The notes under the pieces are model-generated. The model saw only the letters and a list, made by a program, of their open reading frames with translations. It did no database searches and was not told the origin of the DNA. 64,000 nucleotides of DNA from Malurus cyaneus samueli (Eukaryota > Chordata > Aves > Passeriformes > Maluridae): the NCBI GenBank assembly GCA_009741485.1, contig VKON01000207.1:365059-429058 (forward strand), read 5' to 3'. Numbering within the stretch: position 1 is the stretch's first letter; each line of letters begins with the position of its first letter. The position numbers and the translations under genes were made by a program. Of the stretch, positions 1 to 11,339 are shown piece after piece.

Positions 1-437
1 AGTATATTGCTATATTTGATCCAGTTAATTCTGTGGTCAGACAAACATTAATGCTGGAGAAAAAACGGACAGTCCAAATTGGAGACCATCTCTTTTAGCT
101 ACTGAGAGATTGTTTCATTGTATCATCAAACATTACAATCAACCATCAACCACTATTTTGTTTCTACTCTTTGCTAAAGAAAAACAAAACAATTCGGTCA
201 CTCAAGTTTAAGAGCCACAAGCAGACGATCACATTGAAAAACACCCAGTTTCGAAATGACTGCAAGTGTCAGAAAACAAAACAGAAAAGATAAAAAGCGG
301 TCACAGACAGCTTGGATAGGAGTTTCGGAAGACAGAAAAGAGGTTTTAGAGATATCCGCGCTCCGAACAAGCCAAACAGGAAGAAAGCGAAAGACTAAGC
401 GGGGCCGAGGCTGCAGTTCCGTCCTCGCCTCTCTTAC
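1..437 (-). other. CCNH: Start of CCNH intron 2
   Basis: This stretch follows the donor gtaagag at 437-431 on the minus strand and holds no further exon that I can recognise. Base composition falls from GC-rich near 437 to AT-rich by 250, as expected on leaving the CpG island. No acceptor leading into a cyclin box exon is seen before the window ends. Confidence 0.7.
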
Positions 438-560
438 CACCACGGACCGCGGCATCGCGGGCTTGAACGCGGCGCAGAAGTCCAGCAGCCGCTTCTCGTA
501 ATGCTTGCATAGCGCTAGCTCCTCGTGCGGCTCCAGCAGCACCGGGTCGCCCTGGGGCAC
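438..560 (-). CDS. CCNH: Cyclin H exon 2 (partial gene)
   Basis: Cyclin H is the regulatory subunit of CDK7 in the CDK-activating kinase (with MAT1), part of TFIIH in the nucleus. Read on the minus strand this exon gives 41 codons, starting V-P-Q-G-D-P-V and ending P-A-M-P-R-S-V-V. It contains [20 protein letters not shown], which closely matches the segment just before the first cyclin fold in vertebrate cyclin H. The exon is bounded by an acceptor (ttctgctaag before position 560) and a donor (gtaagag at 437-431), and is in phase 0 at both ends. The frame is intact, unlike exon 1. The cyclin boxes and the remaining exons lie beyond the left edge of the window. Family assignment is by recognition of the peptide; the splice sites are seen directly. 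Confidence 0.9.
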
Positions 561-666
561 CTTAGCAGAAGCAAAGCCGCGCCTGAGTCCGCCGCGGTAT
601 CACTGCGACGCCCCGCTCCTCCTCCCCGAGACCCCCCGCAGCCCCGCCCACCCCGCTCCCGCGCAC

Positions 667-777
667 CTTCCGCTGGCGCCGCCTGGCCCGGGCCCGGCGG
701 TTCCCTCAGCGCGGCGCCGCGCCAGCTCCTCCTCACCGCGGAAAGTCCAGTGCGCACTGCGTGCTGCTGTGGAACAT
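667..777 (-). CDS. CCNH: Cyclin H exon 1, with frame-disrupting indels
   Basis: The start codon at 777 (minus strand) opens M-F-H-S-S-T-Q, the usual cyclin H N-terminus. After seven codons two bases are missing relative to the family, and the frame that follows carries the recognisable W-T-F-R-G-E-E-E-L-A-R-R-R-A-E. A further single base is missing shortly after, and only then does the exon reach its donor (AAG followed by gtgcgc at 666-661) in phase 0, as exon 2 requires. As written the exon cannot be translated through. The sequence is very GC-rich, so base-calling error is the simplest cause; a decayed sex-chromosome copy is the alternative. An upstream ATG at 790 is out of frame with 777. 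The last dozen residues are too altered to align with certainty. Confidence 0.75.
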
Positions 778-1094
778 GGTCCCGCAACATGGCCGCGCCC
801 GCGGGGGCACGCTGGGAGGCGCCTGAACGTGCAGGGGCTGGGGGGCGGACCCGGGTGAGTCCGTCCTGGTAGAGAGGGTTTTCTGTTTCCTTTTCCAAAT
901 GTTTCATTTTTAAGGAAGGACCGTGGCAAAACAACATGTGGTAAACTTTTGCAGAACAGCGGCACTCTCGTTTCTCTTTCAGTTTTATTCATACGAACTT
1001 GCAGGTCCACACTGCACTGGTGCTGCCTCACCTCGAGTCCTGGTGGCAGTTTTGGGTACCGCAATATAAAAGACATTTAAACTACTGGAGAACT

Positions 1095-2012
1095 TCTAAA
1101 GGAGGGCGACGAGGATGATGAAGGGTCTGGAGAGGAAGCCACATAAGGAGTGGCTGAGTTCACTTGGTCTGTTCAGCTTGAGAGGACGCTGAGGGGGAGA
1201 CCTCATCGCAGTCTGGAACTTCCTCGTGGAAGAGGAAGAAGGGGGCAGGCACGGATCTCTTCTGAGGGGAAGAGGCAGGGCAGGCACGGATCTCTCTGGG
1301 GCCTAGTGGCAGGGCTTAAGTAAATGGTGCGTAAGTGAGTCAGGGGAGATTTAGGTTGGATATCAGTTTTTGACTCACAGAGTGCTTGGGCACTGGAACA
1401 GGATCCGCAGCGAAGTTCTCACAGCATCAAGCCCGACAGAGTTCAAGAAATGTTAGGAGAATGCTCTCAAGCCCGTGGTGTGATTCGTGGGATGTCCTGT
1501 AAAGGCTCAGGAGCTGGACTTGATCCAGATGGATCCCTTCTGTCGGGAAAATTAATCCACAAGCACCAGAGGTTTAGGTCCAAAAAGGAGACAGAGGAGT
1601 CCCGTAACTTTATTCATGAATAAAGGGAGAGGTCATGGGCATTTCCCATGGGGTCATTCAAATTCACAGAGGACGCAGCCTCTTTTTATCCTAATTTCCC
1701 GGCCGCAGTTCCCTCTCTCTTTCCCTATTGGCTCAGGTACTTGAGAGGCACAGGCTCCCTGAAACGCCTGATGAAACCGCCCCTTCTATCATACATTGTC
1801 CCCTTTCAATATACATCTCTGTGTCTCTGCTCTTGTAGTCTATTAACATAGTCTGGGATAAGTCACTCAAAGGAATTCCTATGAAAAATTCTTTCCATTG
1901 TTTCCTTCTATCTCCTAGTATCAGCCTTATCTTAGCCCCAGAGTCAGTCTGTTTGTAAAGACACTCCCTTCTCATTCCTTTCACTTCCAAATCAGCATTT
2001 TCTGTGATTCTG
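1095..2012 (+). repeat. CR1 LINE 3' fragment, interrupted by an LTR
   Basis: Positions 1,095-1,540 match the 3' part of the avian CR1 non-LTR retrotransposon. Landmarks are gagggggagacctcatcgca near 1,190, a 'ggggagatttaggttggatatcag' type block near 1,345, 'cactggaacagg' near 1,391 and 'gagctggacttgatccagat' near 1,511. The expected CR1 tail (cttccaa..cag....ctgtgattctg) resumes at 1,984-2,012, after an inserted element. Only the 3' end is present, as is usual for 5'-truncated CR1 copies. Confidence 0.8.
1541..1983. mobile_element. LTR nested in CR1
   Basis: The segment splits the CR1 3' end. It begins TGTCGGGAAA and ends CTTTCA. The four bases cttc precede it (1,537-1,540) and follow it (1,984-1,987), consistent with a 4-bp target duplication, though CR1 itself has cttcc here so this is weak. 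It contains a short palindrome with AATAAA on both strands near 1,610-1,622, so its orientation is not settled. The family is not recognised; a 4-bp duplication would suggest class I. Confidence 0.5.
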
Positions 2013-5000
2013 CTCCCTTAGGTTCCTTCCTCATGTCCTCTCCAGATAACTATTACATATATATATATATAATACCATTACATGTATAATCCAATTATGC
2101 TTCAAGGAAGCAGCATTCCATAGCCTCCATCCGTCAACCACAAGTTTTAGATATCAGAGTTTAATGTTTCATCTTTATATTTGAAGTGAGTAAAGCATGT
2201 AAAATATACTTTTGTGGGCAGTCACAGGACCTGTAAATAAAGTGTTACCAAACAAGCTATATTCTTTAAAAAGACGTTTATGCAGCAGTGGGGGAAAATC
2301 ATTTTAACCTTCACACAAGAGTGTTTGAACCCTATCCAGGATTAATGCTTAGTTTTGTGTCATGCAAAAATTGCTGGGATTAATGTGGCTTTGTGTTAAA
2401 TCCCTACATCTCTGACTAATAGGTCTGGTGGCAGCTAGTGTTGGGAATTATATAACGTTCCTCCTAACTTTTCTAATTAATTGTTTTAATTAACTTTTCT
2501 AATTGTTTCAATTATTCATAAACAGTGTAATTTTCCACTCTGTCATATGCCACTGTAGTAATTTAGCAAGGTTGTCATAAGCTGATATTGTGGACACATG
2601 ATTTGAGAAAATTATTGAAACTTTAGGTTTTGCTAAAACAAGTTGTTTGCTAACAATTTTACGTTTTGCTTTGATATGCTTCAATGATCTCAGACCTAGA
2701 TTAACAAAGTCTTGGAAGCAGATTCTATTTCTGCAACTGCACACAAGTAATGCAAAATTAATGGATCACAAGGACATTTTGCAGAAACCCAAGATAAAGA
2801 AGAAACTGACAAAGTCAATTCAGTAATTGAACTGAAACCTCTCTATTTGGGAAAAAGATAAAAAGACTAAGAAGTGGACTAATTAGCATGAGAAGTAAGA
2901 GAACAATAACAAATAGAAGAATACTAATTAATAAAGAGAATTACATAATTTTTAGCCTATGAACATTAATTTCTTTGTTTTCTACAGTGTATAAATAGTG
3001 AAAAGTTTTGGAAGTGAATGTGCATTAGGTAAAACTATTCCCATGCACCCCACATGCTGAATAAAGTACTATCAGCTTCCTAACCCAACAAACTAGTTGG
3101 AGATTTTGTTTCCTGGTTTTCAGTGACAAAGTGGTTCCTTGCAGGCAGACATGGCAAAGGTTCTTTCTCCAAACTACTAAGAAAATAATTGTATTGTCTA
3201 CACATTTTGAATATGTGAATACTTTGCCTTAAATTACAGCAATCCAACCTATCCAACATATCAACAGTTTGAAATCTGACCAAATCTGAGTTTCAAAAAC
3301 CATATGTACAAAAAATACCAAAAGGGTGTTGCCATGAATTTAGTTGTAACAGTTCCATCACAAATTAGAGACTCAATAAATACTGTATTATTATTCTAAT
3401 ACTCAGTTTACTCAGGGACAATATATCATTTCACATCATCACTCATAGAGTGAAATGTAAAAATAGGAATGACAGTTTCTAAAAAAAAGCAGTATAGAGT
3501 ATAAAGCAGATTTAAAAAAATTTAAGTCCCATTGATTTTATAGCATTTACTTTTCAGAATATGTACTTCAAAGGATATGGGTTTAAGGATACTAAACTAT
3601 TTAGGAATTCAAACTATTGATGTCACTGATTGTAGTCCCTCCTTAACTTTAACTGGAATAATGAATTATTAGTGATTCTGAAATTCACTCTGAAGGTGGA
3701 CTGTTCCTAGTGTCTCTGTTTTGTTTCACAATAGCACTTTTCACAACCTTTTACACACAACACAATTTTAATATATTATCTTGTAGCCAAAGAGGTGAAT
3801 ATAAAGTAAAAATACTGCAGTGTGATTTTTGTGTAATAAGGGGTACAAAGAATGGGATAAATAGATAAAGTACAGAGTGAGTATATTTTTTTCAGTAAAA
3901 TCAGAAAGGTAATTACAAGAATCGAAAGGTTTTTGGGAAACTGAAGTCTAAAGCTTTAAAACACATCAATTTTATTATGCAATACAGAACCGTGTTGGGC
4001 CAAGTATCTATGAGCAACTGTGAAATTAGAGATATGTTCTGAATTATTATAAGCAGCTGTATCAGTTAATAATCATTTGCTCAGTTCAGTCCAATGTAAA
4101 TGTTTCAGGTCCATCCTTTATGCTGGTTTTAAACATGACACATGCAGGGATATTTGTTCAGAATTATGCAAGTAGCAAGGTAACCAAGATAAATTTATGA
4201 GTTAATAAAGGCTATCCACTAGCCTAGGCATTTTAAAGTGTGTTTAGCAATTTCTCAGAAAAAATACCTGAAAGTGTAAATAATATCTACCACCTAAATA
4301 TGATAAACAGAGCACAATTTGCCTGTGGTATTTGTAGCAACAAATACCACAGAGGTATTTCTCCTGATGTGTTTATGACAGCCATGGCTGTTTTAAGTGT
4401 TCTCTATGTCTCTGTTTGGAGGATATAGCAAATCAGAATCTCTCAGAAGATCTAGAGGGAACCAAAATGGAACAAGAAGCCCCACACACACCACCTAAGA
4501 AGGGAAAGATACCTGAATGCTTGGTCTGTAGAGTTTACTGTTGAAAATAAATATTCATAAAACCATTCAACTTTAATATTGGTAGTATCTTCTTAGAATA
4601 ATATGTGAGGAAGGGGATTGTGAACACAAATGTACAGCCCTTCAGCTGAATTGTAACGAATGCAAGTAAATTAACATAATCTCCTGATTTTTATTATAAT
4701 TGTTATTATTATTAGGACTAACTGCAGATACTAGGCTGCAACTAGCTAAAGCATTCAAAGAAAGAGTTAAAGCTGCTTAAAATCAGATTACCTTTCTTGC
4801 TTTGGCTAAGTAGTACTTTACTTTTATTTGATCTGATATTAGTGAGATTATTTCATTGAAGGATACTTAACCTATATTCTCAAAACACACTGTTGTTCAA
4901 AGCATTACAAAAATGTATGCTATATAAATATATAGCTATAATTCACTTATATGGAATATGCAATACAGGAACATAAACTTTAGAATCCTCAGCAGAAACA

Positions 5001-6180
5001 CAGTCGTTTAATAAGCAAAAAAGGACCATAAACAACACTTTGGAATCCCTGACCTTTGCATTTTTAAATATTAAGGAAAAATCACAAATCATGGTAGCAA
5101 AACTGAAATATGCTGAAACAGAGATGTTTATTCTTAAATTTGGGGCATCCCATTCATTCATCAGTAAGGGCTGAATTCCTACTGGGTGATCAGAATTGGA
5201 TATTCCTTTTGAGACTACTCAGGTGTCTTGGGGATGGTCTTTTATCTCATACCATATTTGGGTTTTTTCTTTTTGCTTTGTGTCTGGGAGCGTTGCTCTT
5301 CCATCCCATCCACCCTGCCCAGCCGGGCTCCAGGAATATCACAATGGTTGAGAGGCAGCCTGTGATTTCCTGCCAGAATTGGAATGGTTTGGTGGTGCAC
5401 CCCAACTCCCTACTCCTTTCCAGGCTGCAGTGTAATCTGAGAAATGCTTGTTAAGCCTTGTCCTTGAAAACACCACCTGGACTCAGCTCGTTCTGACTAT
5501 CAAAAACACTGTTTGCTGGCAGGAACTCCTAACAAGCTTGTGTTTTCCTCATGATCAGCCTTGGAAAGTATTTCTCTGGCCCAAATGACATAATATGCCT
5601 GTTTTCACACTTTCAAAAAAAGTGCTGACCACAACTGTGGCCAGGATGAAGCATTGTTATGACTAAAGCCCACTCTCTTGCACCCCGATAAACAGCAGTC
5701 CAAAATGGGACCCTTTGAGCTCTCCTCGACTGCAGCAAGCCTGTGACCAGCAAGCTTCCTTTGAGTGGGATGCCTCTCAGAGCCAGCAAAAACCCTCAGG
5801 TTTGCTATACCTGAAGGATCACCAAAACATTTTATGTCCTGGGCCAACACCCTCACTTCCCGAGGCCCTATCCTTTGCCCATCAGGAGATGCAAAAGCAT
5901 CCGAGATGAGTATCTTCTCTGACTTCAGAAAGAGATTTTTTCCATAGGTGCCTTATTTGCACTGACTGTTTTTGTCTAGATGCATGCCCTTTACACATCT
6001 GCTATACCAAAGTTAGGTTATGTTATAGTTATAATTTAGGGTAATACTGTTAAGTGTTATTTCTCTATTAGATTGTAAAGGTTAAGCTATCAATTAACGT
6101 ACAAGTGAAGTCAAAGTACTGTTAAAATTAAGTGTTAAGCTTTAGGCCACATTCCTTTTCATCCTTGTCTGTACTGTCTT
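2013..6180. other. Intergenic, AT-rich, no gene seen
   Basis: About 4.2 kb with no conserved open frame, RNA gene or clear transposon. It holds a short (TA)n run near 2,054-2,073 and a perfect 13-bp hairpin at 4,323-4,352. The 5,210-5,520 part is richer in G+C and may be an old repeat that I could not name. Confidence 0.6.
4323..4352. repeat. Perfect 13-bp hairpin
   Basis: ctgtggtatttgt (4,323-4,335) pairs exactly with acaaataccacag (4,340-4,352) across a four-base loop (agca). It is too short for a microRNA precursor. It lies in otherwise unremarkable AT-rich DNA. Confidence 0.8.
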
Positions 6181-6200
6181 CACACAGACACACACACACA
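6181..6200. repeat. (CA)n microsatellite
   Basis: A short cacaca run with one interruption, seen directly, just upstream of the degraded LTR region. Confidence 0.8.
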
Positions 6201-6399
6201 TACCTAGGTAGTTTTCAATTCTCTTCTACTTTGATTGCCTGGGTTTGTTTTTGTTGTTGCTTGCTTTCCCTTGTTGTGCCTTACTTGTCCTTTTGTAAGT
6301 AGAGTGAATCTTGCCAACGAATCTGCTATGCTTTGTAGTTTAATATTAAATCTGACTCTCACTCATACCCTTGTCGATAACTTTTTGGGTGATCTCAAG

Positions 6400-7397
6400 C
6401 ACACTTTTTCGGGACAAGTTGGGGCAAGGGGCAGCTCCTCCCTTTCTTACCGGTGGGGTGATTAGGCTGGCCACACGGAAAGGTCTCTCTGGCAGAGATA
6501 CTGTTGTTTCGTGGTCTTGCCTGTTTCTTTTCCTTCAGCACTATGACTGGGTCCTACTGGCTCTCTCCCTGCTTCTCTGCTGTTTGGGAGACGGAAGCCA
6601 GTGCAAGCCCGCCCATTTCCGAGACCGAGGGTATCCCCGTCCGTTGGACAGAGGATGCCTCCTCGTGCACGGCCTGACCGCAGGGCAAGGCATCCCAATG
6701 GCTACCCAGGCGAGCGATTCCCACCCCCCCCCCCCCCAAGCCCCGTGTTTTTCTGCTCCTGCTCTGGGTTTTTTGCTACACTGTAACTCTATATCCCATG
6801 TCTGCCAAGACACACCGTGTGTCTTGCTACAGCTGCGGAGTTTCTGCTACCTTTTGCTGGCTATCCCGGGTAAGCCAGCCCTGCTGTCCTAGCCACCGCT
6901 CTGAGCTTCCTGCTGCAGCCCATCTCGTCGTTTCGTGGGGCACCGGGACGGGCTGCCCCTGTGAGGTTGTAAAGAAAGCCCCTTTCCCCAACACTTCCGC
7001 TGGCTGCGCCCGCCATTACCCATGTGAAAGAGATGACTGAGCTCGAGCGGCCACAGGCGCCCCCTTGCCGCGAGCAGGTATCATAGCACCTGCCCGGCCG
7101 GGAGCCACCAGCGCTCCTGCCGGCTATTACTGGAATTGCACCACAGGGGAGGGAGTGGGACAGCTCCTGAGAAGGCTGTCACTGGGTTTCTGGCTTTGTT
7201 ATTGCTGCCGTTGTTATTTGTTTGCCTTGTTATACATACGAGTAAAGAATTGTTATTCCTTTTCCCATATGTTTGCCTGAAAGCCTCTTAATTTCAAAGT
7301 TAGAATAATTCAGAGGGAAGGCGGGAGGGGTCATATCCTCTATTACAAGGAAGATTCCTGCCATCCTTGGCAGACACCGGTCTTTCAAACCAAGACA
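6400..7397 (+). mobile_element. Degraded LTR (family 2)
   Basis: The 3' end (cttgttatacatacgagtaaag, ttgttattcc, gcctgaaagc, tctttcaaaccaagaca) matches the LTRs ending at 44,431 and 55,808 and the inverted one at 59,356. It ends in CA at 7,397. The 5' boundary is uncertain: similarity fades upstream of about 6,400 and no target duplication was found. It contains a poly-C run at 6,724-6,737. It is more diverged than the other copies, so probably older. Confidence 0.65.
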
Positions 7398-9093
7398 TCA
7401 GGACATCTGTTGGAGTCAGCACAAGATTTGCCTAACACCTAAGAGCCAAATCTGGCTTTTATGGAGGAGAATGGTTATTTTTACCATTCTTCACTGCTGT
7501 GTCTTCAGTCATCCATGGAGAAAAAAATATTGCTTCTATCCCTTGTTTTTGGGGACCCTTAGTTTCTTGTTTTTCCTTCTCTGTTTCTCCCTTACCAAAT
7601 TTACTTGGTGTTCTTGACCTTTTCTTTTAATTTCACAACTCCATTTTACCCACCCACTTCATTCCCAATATGTCATAAGAATGTAACATAATTATTGACA
7701 CTGATGTTAAAATGTCATCACTGGATTTCTGGATGGATGGTACCCTGGAGTTAAGAAACTGAGAATGTAGATTTCTGAGTCACTCATATAACAGTTTGTA
7801 TTCAGAAAATGCAGTTGTGGCATGTCTGCAAAGGTTTCTTTGGAACCAAGTGTCCCTGAAATGTGCTTTGAAATTGAGTCACCCTGTTCACAACACTCTA
7901 CACCCTTTCCCTCCTGCCCTTATCACTGCTACCCAAATCTGGTCACATGAACCCAATACACAAGCATACTTTCTTTACAAAGTGAATAAATGAATTAGAA
8001 TTATCTCCTGCTGAGCACCTAGCTGCTGAGTCTTTCGGCTGAAGGATACAGTGAGAGCAGCTCTCTGAAGAACATGGGCAACCCAGACAATTGTCACCGG
8101 ATAAAAAATAGATGCCAAAAAGAATGGTTTTCAATTAAGTCACATGTTCCTCCTGTTTTGCTGAGGAGAGCAGCTCAGGACTGGCTCAACAGGCACTGGA
8201 GGGGCAGATCTTGGGTTTAGGCACTGAAGCTCGTGTGGATCCAGCAGCCCTGGAGAAGTCCAGAGGAAGAATCAGCTCTACAGTAAAAATTGGTTGGTGA
8301 CAGCAGAGGCAGAGGGGACTGGCTCAGGGGCTTCCCAAATGGCAGTCCCTGCCCAGCCTGGAGGGGAGGAACTTGGGGCAGCTGCGGGCAGCAAGTGCAG
8401 TGGCTGAACCAGCAGTTGCTGTTCAGCTGCCTGCTCCTGGCAGTGACTCAGCATTGGCTTCCCTACCAAAAGGACTGCCGTGGTTTAGAAACTCAAAGTC
8501 ATGCTCCAACACACTGAGTGTTTTACACCCATGCACTTTGTTCTAGAAAACATAGTTTCTAGAACACAGTTTCCTCAGAAATAGGTCTGATCTATAAGAA
8601 AAGGTCGTATATGCTAAAATGTCTAACACTCATTGGTGGAACATGATGCTGAGTTCTCCCCACAGGGATTAAGAAAATCTGATAGTGAGAAAGGATATGC
8701 AGTCTGAATTTGCTGACACTGCAACTATTCTTCCATGACTTCGTGGCATTTTGTCTTTTGACACTCAGATTTTGTCTGAGTCATATACTCTAGAAAAGGA
8801 CATTCCACTTAATTCAGAGACAGACACTTATTTTCTAGGTTTATCCAATTAATGTGCTTCAGCTTTACACTGAGGCAGAATTCCTCATCTGAGACTCTGA
8901 GAAAAGTTTCATTAAAAATTCTCTCTAAATATTTCAAATGACAGATGTTGTCTCTTTACTTTCCTTCATGTAGGTTCATCAGTCAAGTGGAGATGATTTG
9001 GGAAACACTAAAAGATGAAATCCATTATTACTATTTTATTTCACAATTAATAATTAATCAATTAATTAATTGCTTTGTCTTCCAGTAAAGGTG
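7398..9093. other. Intergenic, no gene seen
   Basis: About 1.7 kb without a recognisable gene or repeat. It contains a pair of TTCTAGAA boxes at 8,541-8,564 and an AT-rich run (aattaattaatt) at 9,057-9,072 just before the ERV cluster. Confidence 0.6.
8541..8564. promoter_or_regulatory. Paired TTCTAGAA boxes (possible heat-shock element)
   Basis: Two identical ttctagaa palindromes (8,541-8,548 and 8,557-8,564) are separated by eight bases. TTCnnGAA is the core unit recognised by heat-shock factors, but functional elements usually have contiguous 5-bp units and no gene start is nearby, so this may be chance. Confidence 0.25.
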
Positions 9094-9281
9094 TGTCACG
9101 ATCCGTTCGAGTTGAAACGGGAGTCGTGATAGGTTCTTTTTGGAATCTCAGGGTGCAAAAGAAAACGAGAAGGCAAATGTGTATGCTTTAAATAATCAGA
9201 GATAATTTATTTGAGTATTTTGCGATAGGAAAGGGTGAGAGAGGGGGATAGGGAGAGCGAGGGAGACGGGGTCTTAGAAGA

Positions 9282-9323
<42 letters not shown>

Positions 9324-9336
9324 CTGCTCCCTGTCC

Positions 9337-9367
<31 letters not shown>

Positions 9368-9618
9368 CTTCTAAGACCCCGTCCCCTCGCTTCTCCTTCC
9401 CCCTTTCTCTCTCTCTCTCTTCTCTCTCTCCTTCTTCTAAGACCCCTCTCCCTCGCTCTCCCTATCCCCCTCTCTCTCACCCTCTCTTCGCAAAAACTCA
9501 AATAATATTCCTCTGATTATTTAAAGCATACACATTTGCCTTCTCGTTTTCTTTTGCACCCTGAGATTCCAAAAAGAACCTATCACGACTCCCGTTTCAA
9601 CTCGAACGGATCGTGACA
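9094..9618. repeat. LTR fold-back palindrome (ERV family 1)
   Basis: The 3' half of the family 1 LTR is present in inverted orientation (9,094-9,319, starting tgtcacgatccgttcgag) and then in direct orientation (9,320-9,618, ending ggatcgtgaca). The halves meet around a (GA)n/(CT)n tract. The direct half continues into the leader of provirus A; the inverted half abuts unrelated AT-rich DNA. The join falls just before 'tactgctccc', the same LTR position at which the other fold-back (22,402-23,268) turns. Confidence 0.85.
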
Positions 9619-10487
9619 TTAATTGGCGTCATGGACTCAGCAATTCTGACAAAAAGGGGTTTTTGCAGGATTTTTTGTAGTCTGTACAAGGGCCCACTGA
9701 CTGCATAAAATCCAGGTAAAAACACCCTATACTCTACGAGAGTTATCTCTCTCTCTTCAGAATTTTCGCAAAAGAATCTCTGTGTGCAAAAAGCTCAAGT
9801 ACAACCTTTTGTTTTCACAAGATTTCCACCACACACATCACATAAAAGTTAAATTTTAACCTCTGTTTGACTCCTTGGCATTGACTCGGCTATTAATCTT
9901 GACCTTGGCTACTGGTTCGAGACTTTGCGGTTTATGGAATTTTTTGGCTCGTAACTTTGAATTTTTTTTTTTTTTGAGTTATGATTTTTGCTGTTTTTGA
10001 AGTTATTATTGACTTGAGATTGACTTGAGATGTTGAATTTTTTTTGAGTTATTTTGTGTTGTAGTTATACTGACTTGAGATGTTGAATTTTTGATTTTGA
10101 GTTTGCTGTTGTTGACTTGAGATTTGTTGTTGAATTTTGGATTTCTGATATTTTGTTGTGCTCAGGATTTATTGCTGTTGAGTTTTTTTTGACTTGTGAA
10201 TTTGTGATTCTGGTTTTGACTACTCGGTAACTTTTGACTTGGCTATCGACCCTGGTTTTTGAGTCTCGGTCTGACGTTTCAGGTTTGTTTTTTTTTGCTG
10301 TGTAAAACCGCACCTTAAATATCTTGGGTGCTGTGTTTTGCGAAGCGAACAGTTTTGTTTGCTGGGTGCAAGATTTTTTTTTTTTTACGACTTTAGGACT
10401 GAATAGATACATATTTTTATTCTGTCTATTATAGGTTAACATCTTAAGAATGTTCCTCCCGAAAGTTGTTGTTTAATGCTTCAGAAC

Positions 10488-11290
10488 ATGACTTCCAACC
10501 TTAAAGCTAAGCGGTTTAGCGGAGAGAAAGCAATAAAGATCTCTCCAAGATTGGTAAATTTTGCAAAACATTAAATAAAGAAAGAAATCATGTTCAAATT
10601 TGCAGAGACAATTGGATGAAAAAAGAATAATGTTCACTTGTTACAAGCTCTTTGAGAGAGAGGAACATCTTAAGAACTCAAAGATGTGGACTTACCACAA
10701 ATACAGAGGAAAAGGAAACAATTACCCCCAGAAAGAGTTAATACCAGTAAAAAACTGTGGGAAAACTGCTGTCCTCCTACCTTTTCCGAGTGTCACACAC
10801 TGGAGGAGACCAAATCCAATTCCTAACCCATTAATTCGAGACCTCCAGATCCTAAACCACAGAATTCTCCTTCAAAAACAATGAGTGTAGCGCTCCTTAG
10901 AAGGCTGCAAGACCCTTGACAGTAAGACTCAGAAGGTCTCTGTGGTCTTCTGGACTTTCCTTTGCATCATGTTACTCCAAACCGCACCTTCCCTAAAACA
11001 ATACTCCCTTGCCCTGGCTGCCAAACAACTATCAAACCGGTTTACAATAGCAGCCACTAGAACATAACTATACCTTTACAGCAGTGACACACTTCTTTTA
11101 CAGTGACACAACTCCAAACTCCCCCAAATTACCAACACCCCTCACTCCTGGCTCATGATCTCCTGGGGAGAGAGGGGAAGTAGAAGGGTGGGAGATGTCC
11201 AATGGGACATCATCTCCCATTTAGAAAGCCTTACTTCTCAATCTCCCTCAGAAAAAGTCCAAAAACTTCACAAGAAGTGAAAGCACTGGC
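10488..11290 (+). pseudogene. Gag-like remnant of provirus A
   Basis: The ATG at 10,488 opens M-T-S-N-L-K-A-K-R-F-S-G-E-K, as in copies B and C. Heptad-like segments follow (for example LQRQLD near 10,610). The frame is broken many times and no CCHC zinc knuckle is visible. Downstream text matches B's Gag-like region, including the block that encodes LLQTAPSLKQYSLALAAKQ in B. Structural role is inferred from position between leader and pol. Confidence 0.6.
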
Positions 11291-11339
11291 AATTATTAAT
11301 TTTTGAAGCAACGGCTCACCAAGCCCTGAGCCCTATTAT

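Larger units (their letters stand above)
360..870 (-). promoter_or_regulatory. CpG-island promoter of CCNH
   Basis: The stretch is dense in CG dinucleotides and G+C, in sharp contrast to the AT-rich DNA on both sides. It covers both CCNH exons and the bases upstream of the start codon at 777. I see no TATA box immediately upstream on the minus strand, which fits a TATA-less housekeeping promoter. No divergent gene is visible on the plus strand; the plus-strand open frames here are antisense to the exons. Confidence 0.7.

Noticed and set aside
505..1076. Long plus- and minus-strand frames across the CCNH CpG island
   Set aside because: GC-rich DNA is poor in stop codons. The real coding parts are the two spliced CCNH exons; the other frames run across splice sites.
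9235..9516. Arg/Glu and Ser/Leu repeat peptides
   Set aside because: Translations of the (GA)n/(CT)n tracts of the LTR palindrome.
10065..10442. Asn/Ser/Lys-rich minus-strand frames (also 14,124-14,369 and 18,399-18,614)
   Set aside because: Antisense of the gacttgagat-repeat ERV leader, not a conserved protein.
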